Shown here piece after piece: positions 1-9,500 of a stretch of 27,339 nt of DNA; within the stretch, counting starts at the first letter, position 1; each line of letters opens with the position of its first letter. Source of the stretch: DATIKM01 sp035477595 (lineage in GTDB: Bacteria; Armatimonadota; Chthonomonadetes; Chthonomonadales; CAJBBX01). The DNA is taken from the NCBI GenBank assembly GCA_035477595.1, contig DATIKM010000148.1, positions 1-27,339 of the forward strand, written 5' to 3'. The notes under the pieces were generated by a model. The model saw nothing but the letters and a program-made list of their open reading frames with translations, made no database searches and was not told where the DNA came from. Made by a program: the position numbers and the translations under genes.

Positions 1-221
1 ATCGCCATGCAGCCGGCGCGCTCCGCCTCGCTGAGGACTGCCACGCTGACGGCGAGGCCTGTGCAGCAGGAGCCTGGCTCGAGACGCGCGCAGTTCGTCA
101 TCAGCGCGGGTCGGGCACAGCCGTTGACGTGCATGACATCATTTCGCGGAGCGCCGGCCCAACTCCTGTCCGGAGGACCGGCGGCCTACTCCGGCGAAAG
201 TCGGAGTTCGGAGGGCTCGCG
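1..221. other. Left-edge stretch, no confident gene
   Basis: I see no gene I can support here. The reading frame of the following glycosyltransferase is open from base 3 to its stop. That leaves open an N-terminal extension or a start outside the window, but the translated stretch before residue M at 222 has no resemblance to the start of a family-4 glycosyltransferase. A good ribosome binding site sits just before 222. The stretch is therefore best read as leader plus the end of whatever lies to the left. Confidence 0.4.
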
Positions 222-1313
222 ATGCGCGTCGCACAGGTGCTGCGGCCTGCGGCCGGCGGGATGCTGCAGCACGTGTATGTGCTGGCGGGCAGCCTTGCAG
301 GTCGAGGCTGGCAGGTCGTGGTTGGTTCGCCCGAGCCCCTCTGCGCTCCTGGCGCGCTGGACGTGCGCGTCCCCATCACCGCGCGTCCTTCGATCAGGAG
401 CGACCTCCGCGCCATCCGTCGGATCGGCGAGATGTGCGGCGGATCCACGGTAGTGCATGCCCATGGTGTGCGGGCAGGATGGCTGTGCGCCCTGGCATCC
501 AGGCGCCTGCCTCCAATCGTCGTGACGGCACACAACATGCCTTCCGGCCCAATGGCTCGGTGTGCGCTGCGGCTCGCGCTTCGCCGCGCCGGTGCAGCCG
601 TCGCGGTGTCGAACGCGGTTCGCGACGTCATCATCCGCTGCGGGTGCCCACCCGACCGCGCCTTCGCCATACCCAATGGCATAGACCTTGCGCGCTTCGA
701 CGCGCCGCCCGATCGCGCAGAGGATCGCCTCGCGCTTTCGTTGCCCGTGGAGGCGCCGATCATCGTCTACGTGGGCCGGCTCGCCCGCGAAAAGGGTGTG
801 GATGTCTTGCTTCGGGCAGTCCGGTCGTTGCTCGCCTCCGTCCCGGACGCGCGTCTTGTCGTGGTGGGGGACGGGCCCGCTCGGCAGGATCTGCTGAGTC
901 TCGCTGTGCGCCTTGACCTGGGGGCGGTCGTGGCGTTCGCGGGGCGCGTCGATGACGTCCGGCCCTGGCTGCGCGCCGCCGACGTGGTGGCGGCGCCGTC
1001 GCGATCCGAGGGGCAGGGCATCGCGGTCGTCGAGGCCATGGCGGCAGGGCGACCCGTTGTCGCGTCGGACACCGGTGGGCTGCGCGAGACGGTGGTCGAG
1101 GGCGTCACGGGCCTGCTGACCCCGCCTGGAGACGTCCCGTGTCTTGCGGCCGCTCTGGCGCGCGTGCTGGGCGATGCACCTGCGGCTCGCGCCATGGGGG
1201 AGGCCGGCAAAGCGCGCGCGCGCGAGCGCTACAGCCTGGCGGCGATGGTCGACTCCATCGAGGGCCTCTACCGTGCCGTGGCGCCGGCTCGCGCCGGCCG
1301 CCTTGCGGTATGA
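222..1313 (+). CDS. Family 4 (GT-B) glycosyltransferase
   Basis: This is a cytoplasmic or membrane-associated retaining glycosyltransferase that moves a sugar from a nucleotide donor onto a glycan or lipid acceptor. The 363-residue product has both GT-B halves. The N-terminal acceptor domain starts with a GGMLQHVYVLAGSLAGRGW-like loop (residues 12-30) and has HAHG near 79-82. The donor domain carries YVGRLAREKG (183-192) and the family's E-x7-E motif (E263 and E271 in SEGQGIAVVE), followed by ASDTGGLRE. I chose ATG 222 rather than the in-frame ATG at 129 because GGAGGG at 210-215 lies 6 bases upstream and the family's first beta strand (MRVAQVL) begins exactly there. The length is normal for GT4. 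Donor and acceptor cannot be read from sequence. Surface glycan or glycolipid synthesis is likely, and the gmhA/gmhB pair 9 kb away is compatible with that but not linked. Confidence 0.9.
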   Translation: MRVAQVLRPAAGGMLQHVYVLAGSLAGRGWQVVVGSPEPLCAPGALDVRVPITARPSIRSDLRAIRRIGEMCGGSTVVHAHGVRAGWLCALASRRLPPIVVTAHNMPSGPMARCALRLALRRAGAAVAVSNAVRDVIIRCGCPPDRAFAIPNGIDLARFDAPPDRAEDRLALSLPVEAPIIVYVGRLAREKGVDVLLRAVRSLLASVPDARLVVVGDGPARQDLLSLAVRLDLGAVVAFAGRVDDVRPWLRAADVVAAPSRSEGQGIAVVEAMAAGRPVVASDTGGLRETVVEGVTGLLTPPGDVPCLAAALARVLGDAPAARAMGEAGKARARERYSLAAMVDSIEGLYRAVAPARAGRLAV

Positions 1314-1314
1314 T
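1309..1314 (+). promoter_or_regulatory. Possible -10 element for sat
   Basis: TATGAT matches the sigma-70 -10 consensus at five of six positions and lies about 93 bases before the sat start, overlapping the stop codon of the glycosyltransferase. No convincing -35 is found 16-18 bases upstream, so this is weak. Read-through from the upstream gene is an equally good explanation of sat expression. Confidence 0.25.
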
Positions 1315-1406
1315 CATGGGCGCGCCGCCTGAGCGCGCCGCCACCTAAGCGCTCCGACGCAGGCAGCGCTACGCCCGGTCACTTCCTTCAGGAGACACCC
1401 TCACTC

Positions 1407-2564
1407 ATGCCCGAGACCATCGCAGCCTACGGCGGCACGCTCGTCGACCGCTTCGTGCCCGAGCCGGAGCGCGCGGAGGAGGCCCGTCGCGCCGCCGCCC
1501 TTCCGGAGGTGCGCCTGTCGCGCCGGCAGGTGAGCGACCTAGAGCTCATCGCCATTGGTGCGGCCAGTCCGCTCACGGGCTTCCTCACGGAGGCTGAGTA
1601 CCTAAGCGTCATCTCCACCATGCACCTGACATGCGGGCTGCCGTGGACGGTCCCGCTCGCCCTGGCGGTTGACGGCGCCACGGCGGAGTCCGTGAGCGCC
1701 GGGGCCGAGGTCTGCCTTACGGATCCCGATGGCGCGCCGCTGGCGAGCATGAAAGTGGCGGACCTGTACCGCTACGACAAGGAGCGCGAGGCCCGGCAGG
1801 TGTACCGCACGACCGATGCGGCGCACCCGGGCGTGAGTGCCCTGTACAGCCAGGGCGATACGCTGCTCGGCGGCGACGTGCGCGTCTTTACGCTGCCGGC
1901 GCACGTGGACTACCCCGAGCGCAATCTCACTCCGTCGCAGACGCGCGCCGAGTTCGCGCGGCGCGGCTGGCGCACCGTCGTCGGCTTTCAGACGCGGAAC
2001 CCCGTCCACCGCGCGCACGAGTACATCCAGAAGTGCGCGCTGGAGATCGTGGACGGCCTGCTGCTGCACCCGATTGTGGGCGAGACGAAGTCCGACGACA
2101 TCCCCGCCGACGTGCGCATGCGGTGCTATGAGGTTCTGTTGGAGGGCTACTACCCGGCGGGACGGGCGCTGCTGGCGGTGAACCCGGCGGCGATGCGCTA
2201 CGCTGGCCCGAGCGAGGCCATCTTCCACGCGATCGTGCGGCGGAACTACGGCTGCACGCACTTCATCGTGGGGCGGGACCACGCCGGCGTGGGTTCCTAC
2301 TACGGCACCTACGACGCCCAGCGCTTCTTCGCCGAGTTCGACGCGCACGCGCTGGGCATCGTCCCGCTCATGTACGAGCACAGCTTCTGGTGCAACCGGT
2401 GCGAGGGCATGGCATCGCCCAAAACGTGCCCGCACGGGCAGGAGGATCGCGTGTCGCTCTCCGGTACGAGGGTCCGCGAGATGCTCGCGGCTGGGGAGGT
2501 TCCCCCCATGGAGTTCACGCGGCCCGAGGTGGCCCGGGTCCTGATCGAGGGGGCGCGGCGCTGA
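1407..2564 (+). CDS. sat: Sulfate adenylyltransferase (ATP sulfurylase)
   Basis: The enzyme catalyses ATP + sulfate to adenosine 5'-phosphosulfate + PPi, the first step of sulfate activation, in the cytoplasm. The 385-residue product has the single-chain Sat family motifs: QTRNPVHRAHE (195-205), LLHPIVGETKSDD (219-231), GRDHAGVG (289-296) and SLSGTRVREML (350-360). A CxxC-x8-CxH cluster (C329, C332, C341, H343) resembles the zinc site described for some bacterial and thermophile Sat enzymes. There is no C-terminal APS kinase domain, so it is the short monofunctional form. ATG 1407 is preceded by AGGAG at 1390-1394, with a slightly long 12-base spacing. No APS reductase, APS kinase, sulfite reductase or sulfate transporter gene is nearby, so the direction of the pathway (assimilatory or otherwise) cannot be told. 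It is convergent with the permease gene at 2708. Confidence 0.95.
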   Translation: MPETIAAYGGTLVDRFVPEPERAEEARRAAALPEVRLSRRQVSDLELIAIGAASPLTGFLTEAEYLSVISTMHLTCGLPWTVPLALAVDGATAESVSAGAEVCLTDPDGAPLASMKVADLYRYDKEREARQVYRTTDAAHPGVSALYSQGDTLLGGDVRVFTLPAHVDYPERNLTPSQTRAEFARRGWRTVVGFQTRNPVHRAHEYIQKCALEIVDGLLLHPIVGETKSDDIPADVRMRCYEVLLEGYYPAGRALLAVNPAAMRYAGPSEAIFHAIVRRNYGCTHFIVGRDHAGVGSYYGTYDAQRFFAEFDAHALGIVPLMYEHSFWCNRCEGMASPKTCPHGQEDRVSLSGTRVREMLAAGEVPPMEFTRPEVARVLIEGARR

Positions 2565-2669
2565 CAGCCGCCGCCCGGCGAGCTCAACAGACCATCCCCG
2601 CCCGCGGAGCGCTCCGCAGCGCCGGATGGCCTGCTGGCGGAATGGCGGAGCAGGAGGGCGGCGTCGCTG

Positions 2670-2688
2670 GGCGGTCGCAGCGACCGCC
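2670..2688. terminator. Hairpin between convergent genes, possible terminator
   Basis: A perfect inverted repeat (ggcggtcgc, a, gcgaccgcc) lies in the 143-base gap between the sat stop and the permease stop. As RNA it can form a 7-bp GC-rich stem with a 5-base loop on either strand. It is well placed to end both transcripts, but neither side has a run of U, so intrinsic termination is only suggested. Confidence 0.4.
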
Positions 2689-2707
2689 GCGGTACCCTCA
2701 ATCGCTG

Positions 2708-3547
2708 CTAGCCCTTGATGCCTGTCAGCGTCACGCCCTGTATGAACGTGCGCTGAGCGAAGAAGAAGATGACCACGATGGGAAGGGTCATCACGGTCGA
2801 CGCCGCCATCAGCATCGACCATTCCGCGCCGTGCTGGCTCACGAAACGCTGAAGCCCGAGCGCGAGTGTGTAGGATCGCTCGTCGTTCAGGTAGAGCAGC
2901 GGGCCGAGGAAGTCGTTCCACGAGCCGATGAACGTGAACAGCCCCACCGTGGCTAGCGCCGGGCGCGCGAGGGGAAGCACCACCCGCCAGTAGACCGCCG
3001 CCTCGGAGCACCCGTCAATGCGCGCCGCATCCGAGAGCTCCTGCGGGATCGTAAGGAAGAACTGGCGGAGCAGGAAGATGAAGAAGGCGGTTCCGAAGAA
3101 CGACGGCACGACGAGAGGCAGCGAGGTGCCGATCCATCCAAGCCACTTGAAGATGGTGAAGGTGGGCACCATCGTCACCTGGGCAGGCAGGATCATCGTC
3201 GCCAACAGCGAGAGGAAGACCACGTCGCGGCCCGGCCAGCGAATCCGCGCCAGGCTGTAGGCCACCAGCGAGCAGGAGAGCAATGCTCCGATTACGTTGA
3301 GCACGCAGATGCGCAGCGTGTTAAGCGTATAGGTGGCGAATGGCACGTACTCGAGCGCTCGCGGGAAGTTGTCCCATCGTGTGGGCGTGGGCCACCACAC
3401 GGGAGGAACCGCGAAGACCTGCTCGTCAGGCTTCAGTGACGTGCTGATGAGCCAGTAGAAGGGCAGTGCGAAAAAGAGCCCGATGGCGAGGAGCGCCGCA
3501 TGCGCGGTGATGGCGCCGAGGAGGGTGCTGCGGTGTGAGCCCTTCAT
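2708..3547 (-). CDS. ABC sugar permease, MalG/CUT1 type
   Basis: This is the inner-membrane subunit of a carbohydrate importer, the second permease of the pair. The 279-residue product has six hydrophobic segments. It carries the cytoplasmic EAA loop that contacts the ATPase (about residues 170-196, ELSDAARIDGCSEAAVYW followed by LPLARP). The C-terminus ends GVTLTGIKG, typical of MalG-like proteins. The open frame extends upstream to 4069, but the true start is ATG 3547: it overlaps the stop of the MalF-type gene in an ATGA (3544-3547), a GGGAGAG Shine-Dalgarno sits about 5 bases upstream, and the family N-terminus begins there. It is translationally coupled to the upstream permease. The sugar is unknown. 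Confidence 0.93.
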   Translation of the reverse strand: MKGSHRSTLLGAITAHAALLAIGLFFALPFYWLISTSLKPDEQVFAVPPVWWPTPTRWDNFPRALEYVPFATYTLNTLRICVLNVIGALLSCSLVAYSLARIRWPGRDVVFLSLLATMILPAQVTMVPTFTIFKWLGWIGTSLPLVVPSFFGTAFFIFLLRQFFLTIPQELSDAARIDGCSEAAVYWRVVLPLARPALATVGLFTFIGSWNDFLGPLLYLNDERSYTLALGLQRFVSQHGAEWSMLMAASTVMTLPIVVIFFFAQRTFIQGVTLTGIKG

Positions 3548-4476
3548 CGCGTCTCTCCCGCGTAGTAGACCCAGCGCGCTGAGGAGCGCAGCACGACATA
3601 GGTGCAGGCCAGCGCCACCACGAAGAGCACCCACGCCATCGCGGAGGCGTAGCCCATTCGGAAGTCGAAGAACGCGCGGTTGAACAGGTGGAGCGCGTAG
3701 AAGGTGGTGGAGTCCTGCGGGCCTCCGCCCGTCATCACGTAGGCCTGTGTGAAGTATTGGAAGGACCCGATCAGCCCCATCACCAGGTTGAACAGGATCA
3801 CCGGCGAGAGCATGGGGAGCGTGACGTGCCGGAAGCGGGCCCAGCGCCCGGCTCCGTCCAGAGCGGCAGCCTCGTGGAGGGCAGCCGGGACATCCTGGAG
3901 GGCCGCGAGGTAGATCACCATGCCCCCGCCGGCGCCCCAGAGCCCCATCAGTATGAGGGCAGGCTTGGCCCAGGCAGGATCGGTCAGCCAGCCGGGCGGA
4001 TCGGGAACCCCGCACGCCCTTAGGACGACGTTCACGAGGCCGATCTGAGGGTTCAGCAGCCACAGCCACAGGATCGATGTGGCCACCACCGGCGTGATGG
4101 AGGGCAGGAAGTAGATCGTGCGGTACACGGCCATGCCCCGCACTTTCATGTTCAGAAGCAGCGCGATGCCGAGCGATACGGTGAGCCCCACCGGTAGGCC
4201 GAACGCCACCATGTACGCCGTGTTCCAGAGCGACTTCCAGAACAGGTCGTCCTCGAAGAACATCGCGCGGTAGTTGTCAAGGCCGACCCAGCGCGGTGGG
4301 CGGATGGCGTCATAGTCGCATAGGCTGTAATAGAGCGATGCCGCGATGGGGTAGGCGACGAAGACTGTAAGTCCGATGAGCCACGGGGCGGCGAAGAGAA
4401 TGCCGTTCCGGAGATCGCGGCGGGCTGTCGCGGTAAGTGCAGAGCGTGCGCGGCGCGGCGCGGCGATGGGGTTCAT
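3544..4476 (-). CDS. ABC sugar permease, MalF/CUT1 type
   Basis: This is the first inner-membrane permease of the sugar importer. The 310-residue product has a positively charged N-terminus, then ILFAAPWLIGLTVFVAYPIAAS (TM1, about 26-47), which is the usual start of short MalF-like permeases. Five further hydrophobic segments follow. The EAA loop is at 202-222 (EAAALDGAGRWARFRHVTLP) and the family signature MTGGGPQDSTTFY at about 248-260. The ATG at 4476 has no strong Shine-Dalgarno. It forms a 4-base overlap with the MalG-type gene. The binding-protein gene that would normally come directly before it is 665 bases away, beyond a gene on the opposite strand, so this permease pair may need its own promoter within 4477-4574 or inside that gene. 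No promoter match stood out there. Confidence 0.93.
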   Translation of the reverse strand: MNPIAAPRRARSALTATARRDLRNGILFAAPWLIGLTVFVAYPIAASLYYSLCDYDAIRPPRWVGLDNYRAMFFEDDLFWKSLWNTAYMVAFGLPVGLTVSLGIALLLNMKVRGMAVYRTIYFLPSITPVVATSILWLWLLNPQIGLVNVVLRACGVPDPPGWLTDPAWAKPALILMGLWGAGGGMVIYLAALQDVPAALHEAAALDGAGRWARFRHVTLPMLSPVILFNLVMGLIGSFQYFTQAYVMTGGGPQDSTTFYALHLFNRAFFDFRMGYASAMAWVLFVVALACTYVVLRSSARWVYYAGETR

Positions 4477-4574
4477 CGGCTCGTTAGGGTGGGCATGGCG
4501 GAATGGCGGGGCTTTCGGGCCTGCAGGCGGCTAATCCTGCTGGCCGGAGAGCGCGCTGACGCAGGAGAGATGCG

Positions 4575-5138
4575 GTGCGGGCGCGCGCGGCTTGGCGACT
4601 GGCGGGAGTTGCCGCTGTGGCTGTGGCTGTGGCGGCACTGGTCCCTCCCGCCTACCGGCAACAGGCGCGGCGCGCGGCGCTCGAGGCCGAGACGGCGCGC
4701 TGGATCGCCCGAACGCGCGAGGTCTACCTGCTCCTTGAGCCCGGCATCGGTGAGCTGCGCGTTCGGGCGCATCAGGTGCGCCTCGTCGCTGGCGTCTGGT
4801 TCTCGGTCGACTGCTATCTTCCCGGGCGAGGTTTCGTGGGCTCGTGCTGGTGGGACGCGCGAACCGGGCGGCTCGACATGATGAGCTACCGCCCCATGCG
4901 CCGGCAGGCGTCGGCGGGCGACCGGCTAGACGCCCGCAGCGCCAGCGCGGCCGCGCTGCGTTGGGCTACGCTCCTCGGCGCCATGCGGCCGAAGGAGCAC
5001 TGGGCTGAGAGTGCGCGGCCCGAGGCCGTGAGCGACCACTGGGTGCTGCGGTACAGGTGGGGCGGACGCACTGCCTTCGTGCTTGTGGACTCACGGACGG
5101 GGCAGCCGCGCATGATCCGGATGTCACGCGCCAGATAG
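4575..5138 (+). CDS. Small exported or anchored protein, PepSY-like repeats
   Basis: I do not recognise the family with certainty. The 187-residue product has a hydrophobic segment at residues 8-24 (signal peptide or anchor), a short helical region (28-50), then two similar beta/turn units ending WWDARTGRLDMMSYR (92-106) and VLVDSRTGQPRMIRM (169-183). This 'D-x-x-T-G' hairpin pattern recalls PepSY-type domains, but that is a guess from motif shape. C80 and C91 could pair. The start is GTG 4575, with AGGAGAG at 4563-4569 giving good spacing. The nearby ATG at 4570 is in another frame. The gene lies on the plus strand between the binding-protein and permease genes of a minus-strand sugar operon, and its stop is only 2 bases from the binding-protein stop. 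It may be a late insertion or an accessory factor. Confidence 0.7.
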   Translation: MRARAAWRLAGVAAVAVAVAALVPPAYRQQARRAALEAETARWIARTREVYLLLEPGIGELRVRAHQVRLVAGVWFSVDCYLPGRGFVGSCWWDARTGRLDMMSYRPMRRQASAGDRLDARSASAAALRWATLLGAMRPKEHWAESARPEAVSDHWVLRYRWGGRTAFVLVDSRTGQPRMIRMSRAR

Positions 5139-5140
5139 CA

Positions 5141-6523
5141 CTACCGGCGCAGGCTGGCCTCGGCGCGCTCGCGCTCGCGCTCCATGCGCCGCTGCAGGTC
5201 GTCGAGCAGCGCCTGCGCCGGCCGCCCTCCATAGACCGCCGCCTCCTCGGTGCGACCGATCTCGCGTGCGAAGGTCGGCCAGATGGCGAGCGGCGGTGGT
5301 CCGAAGCTGTTCTGGCCCTGGGCGATGGAGACGGCGAACCGGAAGAGCGGGCGTTGCTGGAAGGAAGGTCGGTTGCCCACCTCGATCAGTGGGGGCACGT
5401 TGCCGATTTCAAGGCAGAAGCGCTCGACCTGGTCTGGCGACGTGATCCAGTTCAAGAACTCCCATGCCGCGTCCTTGTTGCGGCAGGCTGCCGGGATCAC
5501 GAAGACGCTCCCGCCCGCGGCGGTTGTGTGAGGGCGTCCGCCGGGAGGCGCGGGCAGGGCGAACCATCCCCAGTCGAGGCCCCTGGCATAGCGGCGGATG
5601 AAGGCCTCCGCCCACTCCCCCGTGCTCCACATCGCCACCTTGCCGACGAAGAAGGGGCCGCTGGGAGTCTCGTTGCTCCCGAACGTGGTCTGGAACGCGT
5701 CCATCTTTCGGATGTCGTACCGTTTGCCATAGCTCGCGAGCCACTCGAGAGCGGCCACGTTGCGCGGGTGGTTGGCGGTGAGCTTGTCGGTCTCCAAGTC
5801 GTACCATTGGCCGCCGAACACATAGGCCCATGATATCAGGCCGGCAGGGCGGAAGCCGTAGCGGACGAAGCCGCCGGCAGGATCATAGAGCGTGCAGGCT
5901 TCGGCGGCTCTGTCCAGCTCGGCGATCGTGGTGGGCGGCCGGTCCGGGTCGAGGCCTGCCTCGCGGAAGATCGCGCGGTTGTAGGCGATGAACTGCGTGT
6001 TCGTGGTGACGGCGAGTGCGAAAGCCCTGCCGTCGATCCGCAGCATTCGCGCCACGCCGGGGGTGAACTCGCGGTCCACGTCGCGCCCGCTGCGCCGCAG
6101 ATAGTCGTCGAGCGGCGTCAGCACATCACGTTTGGCGTATCCGGCCAGCTCATCTGCCCAGACGGTTGACATCACGTCTGGGGTCGCACCGCCCGCGAAC
6201 GCGATGCGCACCTTCTGGTAGCCCGACGCACCGAACTGCGTCAGGATGCGCACCCGGATGTGGGGGTGCGAGCGGTTGAAGTCGTCGACGAGGCGCTGCT
6301 GGACGTCGAGCTCGTGGCCTGACCATCCGGTCCAGTAGACGATCTCGGTTGGGCCGGCGGATGCCGAGCGCTGGGAGCAACCGACCATCGGCAGCGTCGC
6401 GGGCGCCATCACGGCGATGACACCGAGCCAGCGCGCGGCGCAATGAGGCGCTCGCCATCCGCGAACGGAGCCGAGGAGAGCCGTGCGGCTGGCTCGCCAG
6501 GCAGAGAACCATCGTTGATGCAT
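5141..6523 (-). CDS. Sugar ABC transporter solute-binding lipoprotein (family 1)
   Basis: This is the extracytoplasmic binding subunit that captures a sugar and hands it to the permeases. The 460-residue product starts with a long basic N-region and a hydrophobic stretch ending in a lipobox-like PMVGC (C49). The mature protein has the family-1 fold: EIVYWTGWSGHE (60-71), VDDFNRSHPHIRVRI, TPDVMSTVWADELAGYAKRDVLTPLDDYL, and the late GGSVFVIPAACRNKDAAWEFLNWITSPD segment. The ATG at 6523 has no clear Shine-Dalgarno, and no better in-frame start lies before the hydrophobic core. It is 64 bases downstream of the 1208-residue protein gene on the same strand, so co-transcription is likely. Ligand unknown. 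Lipidation would depend on Lgt, encoded at 19521-20342. Confidence 0.92.
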   Translation of the reverse strand: MHQRWFSAWRASRTALLGSVRGWRAPHCAARWLGVIAVMAPATLPMVGCSQRSASAGPTEIVYWTGWSGHELDVQQRLVDDFNRSHPHIRVRILTQFGASGYQKVRIAFAGGATPDVMSTVWADELAGYAKRDVLTPLDDYLRRSGRDVDREFTPGVARMLRIDGRAFALAVTTNTQFIAYNRAIFREAGLDPDRPPTTIAELDRAAEACTLYDPAGGFVRYGFRPAGLISWAYVFGGQWYDLETDKLTANHPRNVAALEWLASYGKRYDIRKMDAFQTTFGSNETPSGPFFVGKVAMWSTGEWAEAFIRRYARGLDWGWFALPAPPGGRPHTTAAGGSVFVIPAACRNKDAAWEFLNWITSPDQVERFCLEIGNVPPLIEVGNRPSFQQRPLFRFAVSIAQGQNSFGPPPLAIWPTFAREIGRTEEAAVYGGRPAQALLDDLQRRMERERERAEASLRR

Positions 6524-6587
6524 GCGCGAGTGGTTGCCGTCCCGTCTTCCGTGGGCGCGACCTGCGCGGTCGGCAGTCAGTGACGTT

Positions 6588-9500
6588 CTACTCCCACACC
6601 ACGCGGGGCGGGTTCATCGCGCGCGCGCGGTCGGCCGCGCCGAACGAAGGATGCCTCGCACCGGGGCGAACGACGAACGCGACGCGCTGCGTCTCCGCGC
6701 GTCCCGAAGTAAAGCCGATGCCTCCCCAAGCGCTGCTGTCCCAATAGGTGATGGCGTCTGCGGGCGTCAGCGCGATGGCGCTGTGCGCCCAGTCCGGCGC
6801 CGCCAGCGCATACCAGGTGGGCTGCTGCGTCCGGCCGAGCACATCCTCGGCATCGCCGCGGCCGTCCACGGTGGCGCTTGCACCCCCGGAGTCCAGGTAG
6901 GCGGCGCTCCTCAGATAGTACGATCTGGCGAAGACGCCGGCGCGGAGGCTCGACCTGGTCTCGACATCGAACCGGTCGCCTGCCGTGAAAGTGTATGTTC
7001 GGTCAACCCGTATGCCGCCCCGCAGCCGCTTCGCGACGCGCACCTCCGCCAGCGCCGGGCCGGCGCGCACCGTTCGCTGCTCGAGGACTTCGCCTGGTTC
7101 CTCCGTCCATCCGGTCTCCGCGCTTGAGAACATCATGGTCGCCATGAAGGGCTCCCCGAAGGCGCCGTCCGCAGCGCGCGCAGCGACCGACTCCAGAATC
7201 CCCTGCGAGAGGCGGAGGCGATAGCCCGCCGCCTCCACGACCCCCTCGCTCGGCCTCCAGTGCGCGCCTGCCGCCGGCAGCCATCGTCCGCTTCCGCGCC
7301 TCATCCACCTCAGGCGATAGCGGCGCGACGCACCGGCCCGCAGGCGATCAGCCAGAAGGAACGACACCTCGAAGCGGTCGCCCCCGAGGCGGTCGCACTG
7401 TACCGGAACCAGCCGCGCCCTCCTGCCGGCCGTATCGAGCTCCTCCAGGCGAACCGAATGCGGATCGATGCCGGGGAGTTGCACGATCGCACTCACGACC
7501 TCGCGGCTGCGTTCGTGTTCGCCCGCCTCGACGCGAAACGTGCGCGCGCCTGCCCAGCCCCGCGCGGGCGGCGACAGGCGCACTCGGACCGCCGCCTCGT
7601 TGTCGGCCGCGCACAGGTCGCCAGAAGCGGCTGGCGGCTCCACCCTCACCAGCAACGAGCGGACGGCGTCGAGGCCCTGTGCTGGAACCGCGAAGGCGAC
7701 GGCTGTGACGGCGCCAGCAGGAACGGAGGCGCGCGCCGTCGCCAGAAGCCGCTCGGGGATGGCGGCGTCCGCGTAGAGCCGCACGGCAGCGCCGCGCGCA
7801 CCCCTGCCGCCGCCGTTGCGAACCGAAGCGCTCACCTCCAGACGCCCGCCGGTGTCCCGTACGCTGACGTCGCGCCCCAGCACACGCAGGTTGGCTGCCG
7901 CGGCCAGCGGACCGGCCACCAGCTCGATGCGGTCAGCGGACGCGGCGTCCAGGAGCTCCACCGTGCCGTCCGCTGCCGGCCGTAGCTCGAGCTGGCGGAG
8001 GCGCTCGCCCTCGGGGCCGAGCGCGAATGCCCGCGTCGCTCTCGCGGGCTGGGTCCACCCGGCCAGATGCACCGGGAGGCGCATGCGCCCGGCGCCGCCC
8101 GCCACCTGGGCGAGCAGGCGGTTGCCCTCGCGCTGGAGCCAGAGCCGGCGCCCTTCGGCGTCGGAGTAGTAGGCGCTGGGCGACACGATGGTGGTCACCA
8201 CGCGGTCACCGACGAGCGCGCGTGTCTGCTCGATGCGCGGGCCATCCACCGCGAAGCCGTTCTGCGGGAGGGTGACGCGCCGACCACGGTGCGCCACCGT
8301 TCTGGGCGCGGAGCCGAAGTTCACCACGACCGTGGTGCCGCCCGCAAAGCGCGTCCGCTGCAGCGCCCGGTCGGCGGTGAGGAAGGTGTGGTCGAGCATC
8401 TCGGCGGTGGCAACGGCGCGATGGAGCGCCGACGTCACGCTAACCGTCCGCAAGAAGCGTTCCCTATCCTGCCGCCACGAGCCCTCCGGTACCGCCCAGA
8501 GCATGGGCATGGTGCCGTAGAGGATGTTGAAGGCGTCCTTCTTGTCCTGCACCTCCGGGGCGGCCTGCAGCAGGAAGTCGTTGGAGTCGCCCCAGTACCA
8601 CGTCGAGACAACGCAGTCATGGAACACGAGCTCCCAGAGCGGCGCGCGATGGGTGTGGCCGATGCCCCAGCGCTCGTACTCCTCCCAGGGAGGCAGTTGC
8701 GAGCCACCGGGGTCCGTAAAGCGGTCTGTCTTGGACTCCGGGCGGATGAGGTGCCCGGCCGGCCACGAGAACTCGTAGACGGACATCATCCCCTCGATGT
8801 AGTCCAGGTGCCGCACGGCCCACCAGATCCCGTGCTCGCCTCCGACGACGAGCCCCCGCGAGCGTATCACGGACAGCAGGCGTTCGCCGGCGCGGCGTTT
8901 GTCGGCGCGCGTCAGCGGGTGTGCGGGGTCGTAGCATTCGTACAGCGCCTCGGCCGTCGTTACGTCCACGAAGCGTCCGAGGAAGGGCCACTCCGCAAGG
9001 ACCCTGGCGACCACCTGATCGGCGGTCGGCGCCCACAAGGCGGGGCAGCGCTTCATGTACTGCCGCTGCCTGTCGAACGTGAGCCAGGCCTTCATGCGCT
9101 GACCATCGGCCTGCAGCACGGCGGCCTCGGGCAGGCGGTCGTGCCTCGAGTCCACCGTGCCGCCATCGGGCACGGGCAGAATGTCTGTGTAGTTGTCGTA
9201 CTCGCTGGTGAGGAAGCCAAGCGCGTTAACCTGGCGCATCTCGGCCGGCGTCGAGCGCCCGTGGATAAGCATCCGATCGACGCCGGCGGAGTTCGCCTCC
9301 CGCGCGAACCGCAGGCTGGCGTCGCCCCAGACGTCGACAGCGCCGAACAGCCTTGCCACGTTCGGGTTCCGGCGCGCCTTCTGGGCGAGCGTGACCAGAA
9401 GGCCGCGCTCCCAGGCATAGGCGCGGTACGCCTTCGCGATCGCCACGTAGCCCCCGTTCGGCGTGAACCGGTAGCGCATCGCGCGCCGGTACCCGAATGC

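Noticed and set aside
129..221. In-frame ATG at 129 as glycosyltransferase start
   Set aside because: The 31 extra residues do not resemble the family N-terminus, and ATG 222 has a well-spaced GGAGGG.
1602..3011. 469-residue open frame on the minus strand across sat
   Set aside because: Antisense to sat, with shadow-like composition and no motifs; it also runs into the permease gene in the wrong frame.
3548..4069. N-terminal extension of the MalG-type frame
   Set aside because: It overlaps the MalF-type gene in another frame, and the ATGA junction and ribosome site at 3547 fix the start.
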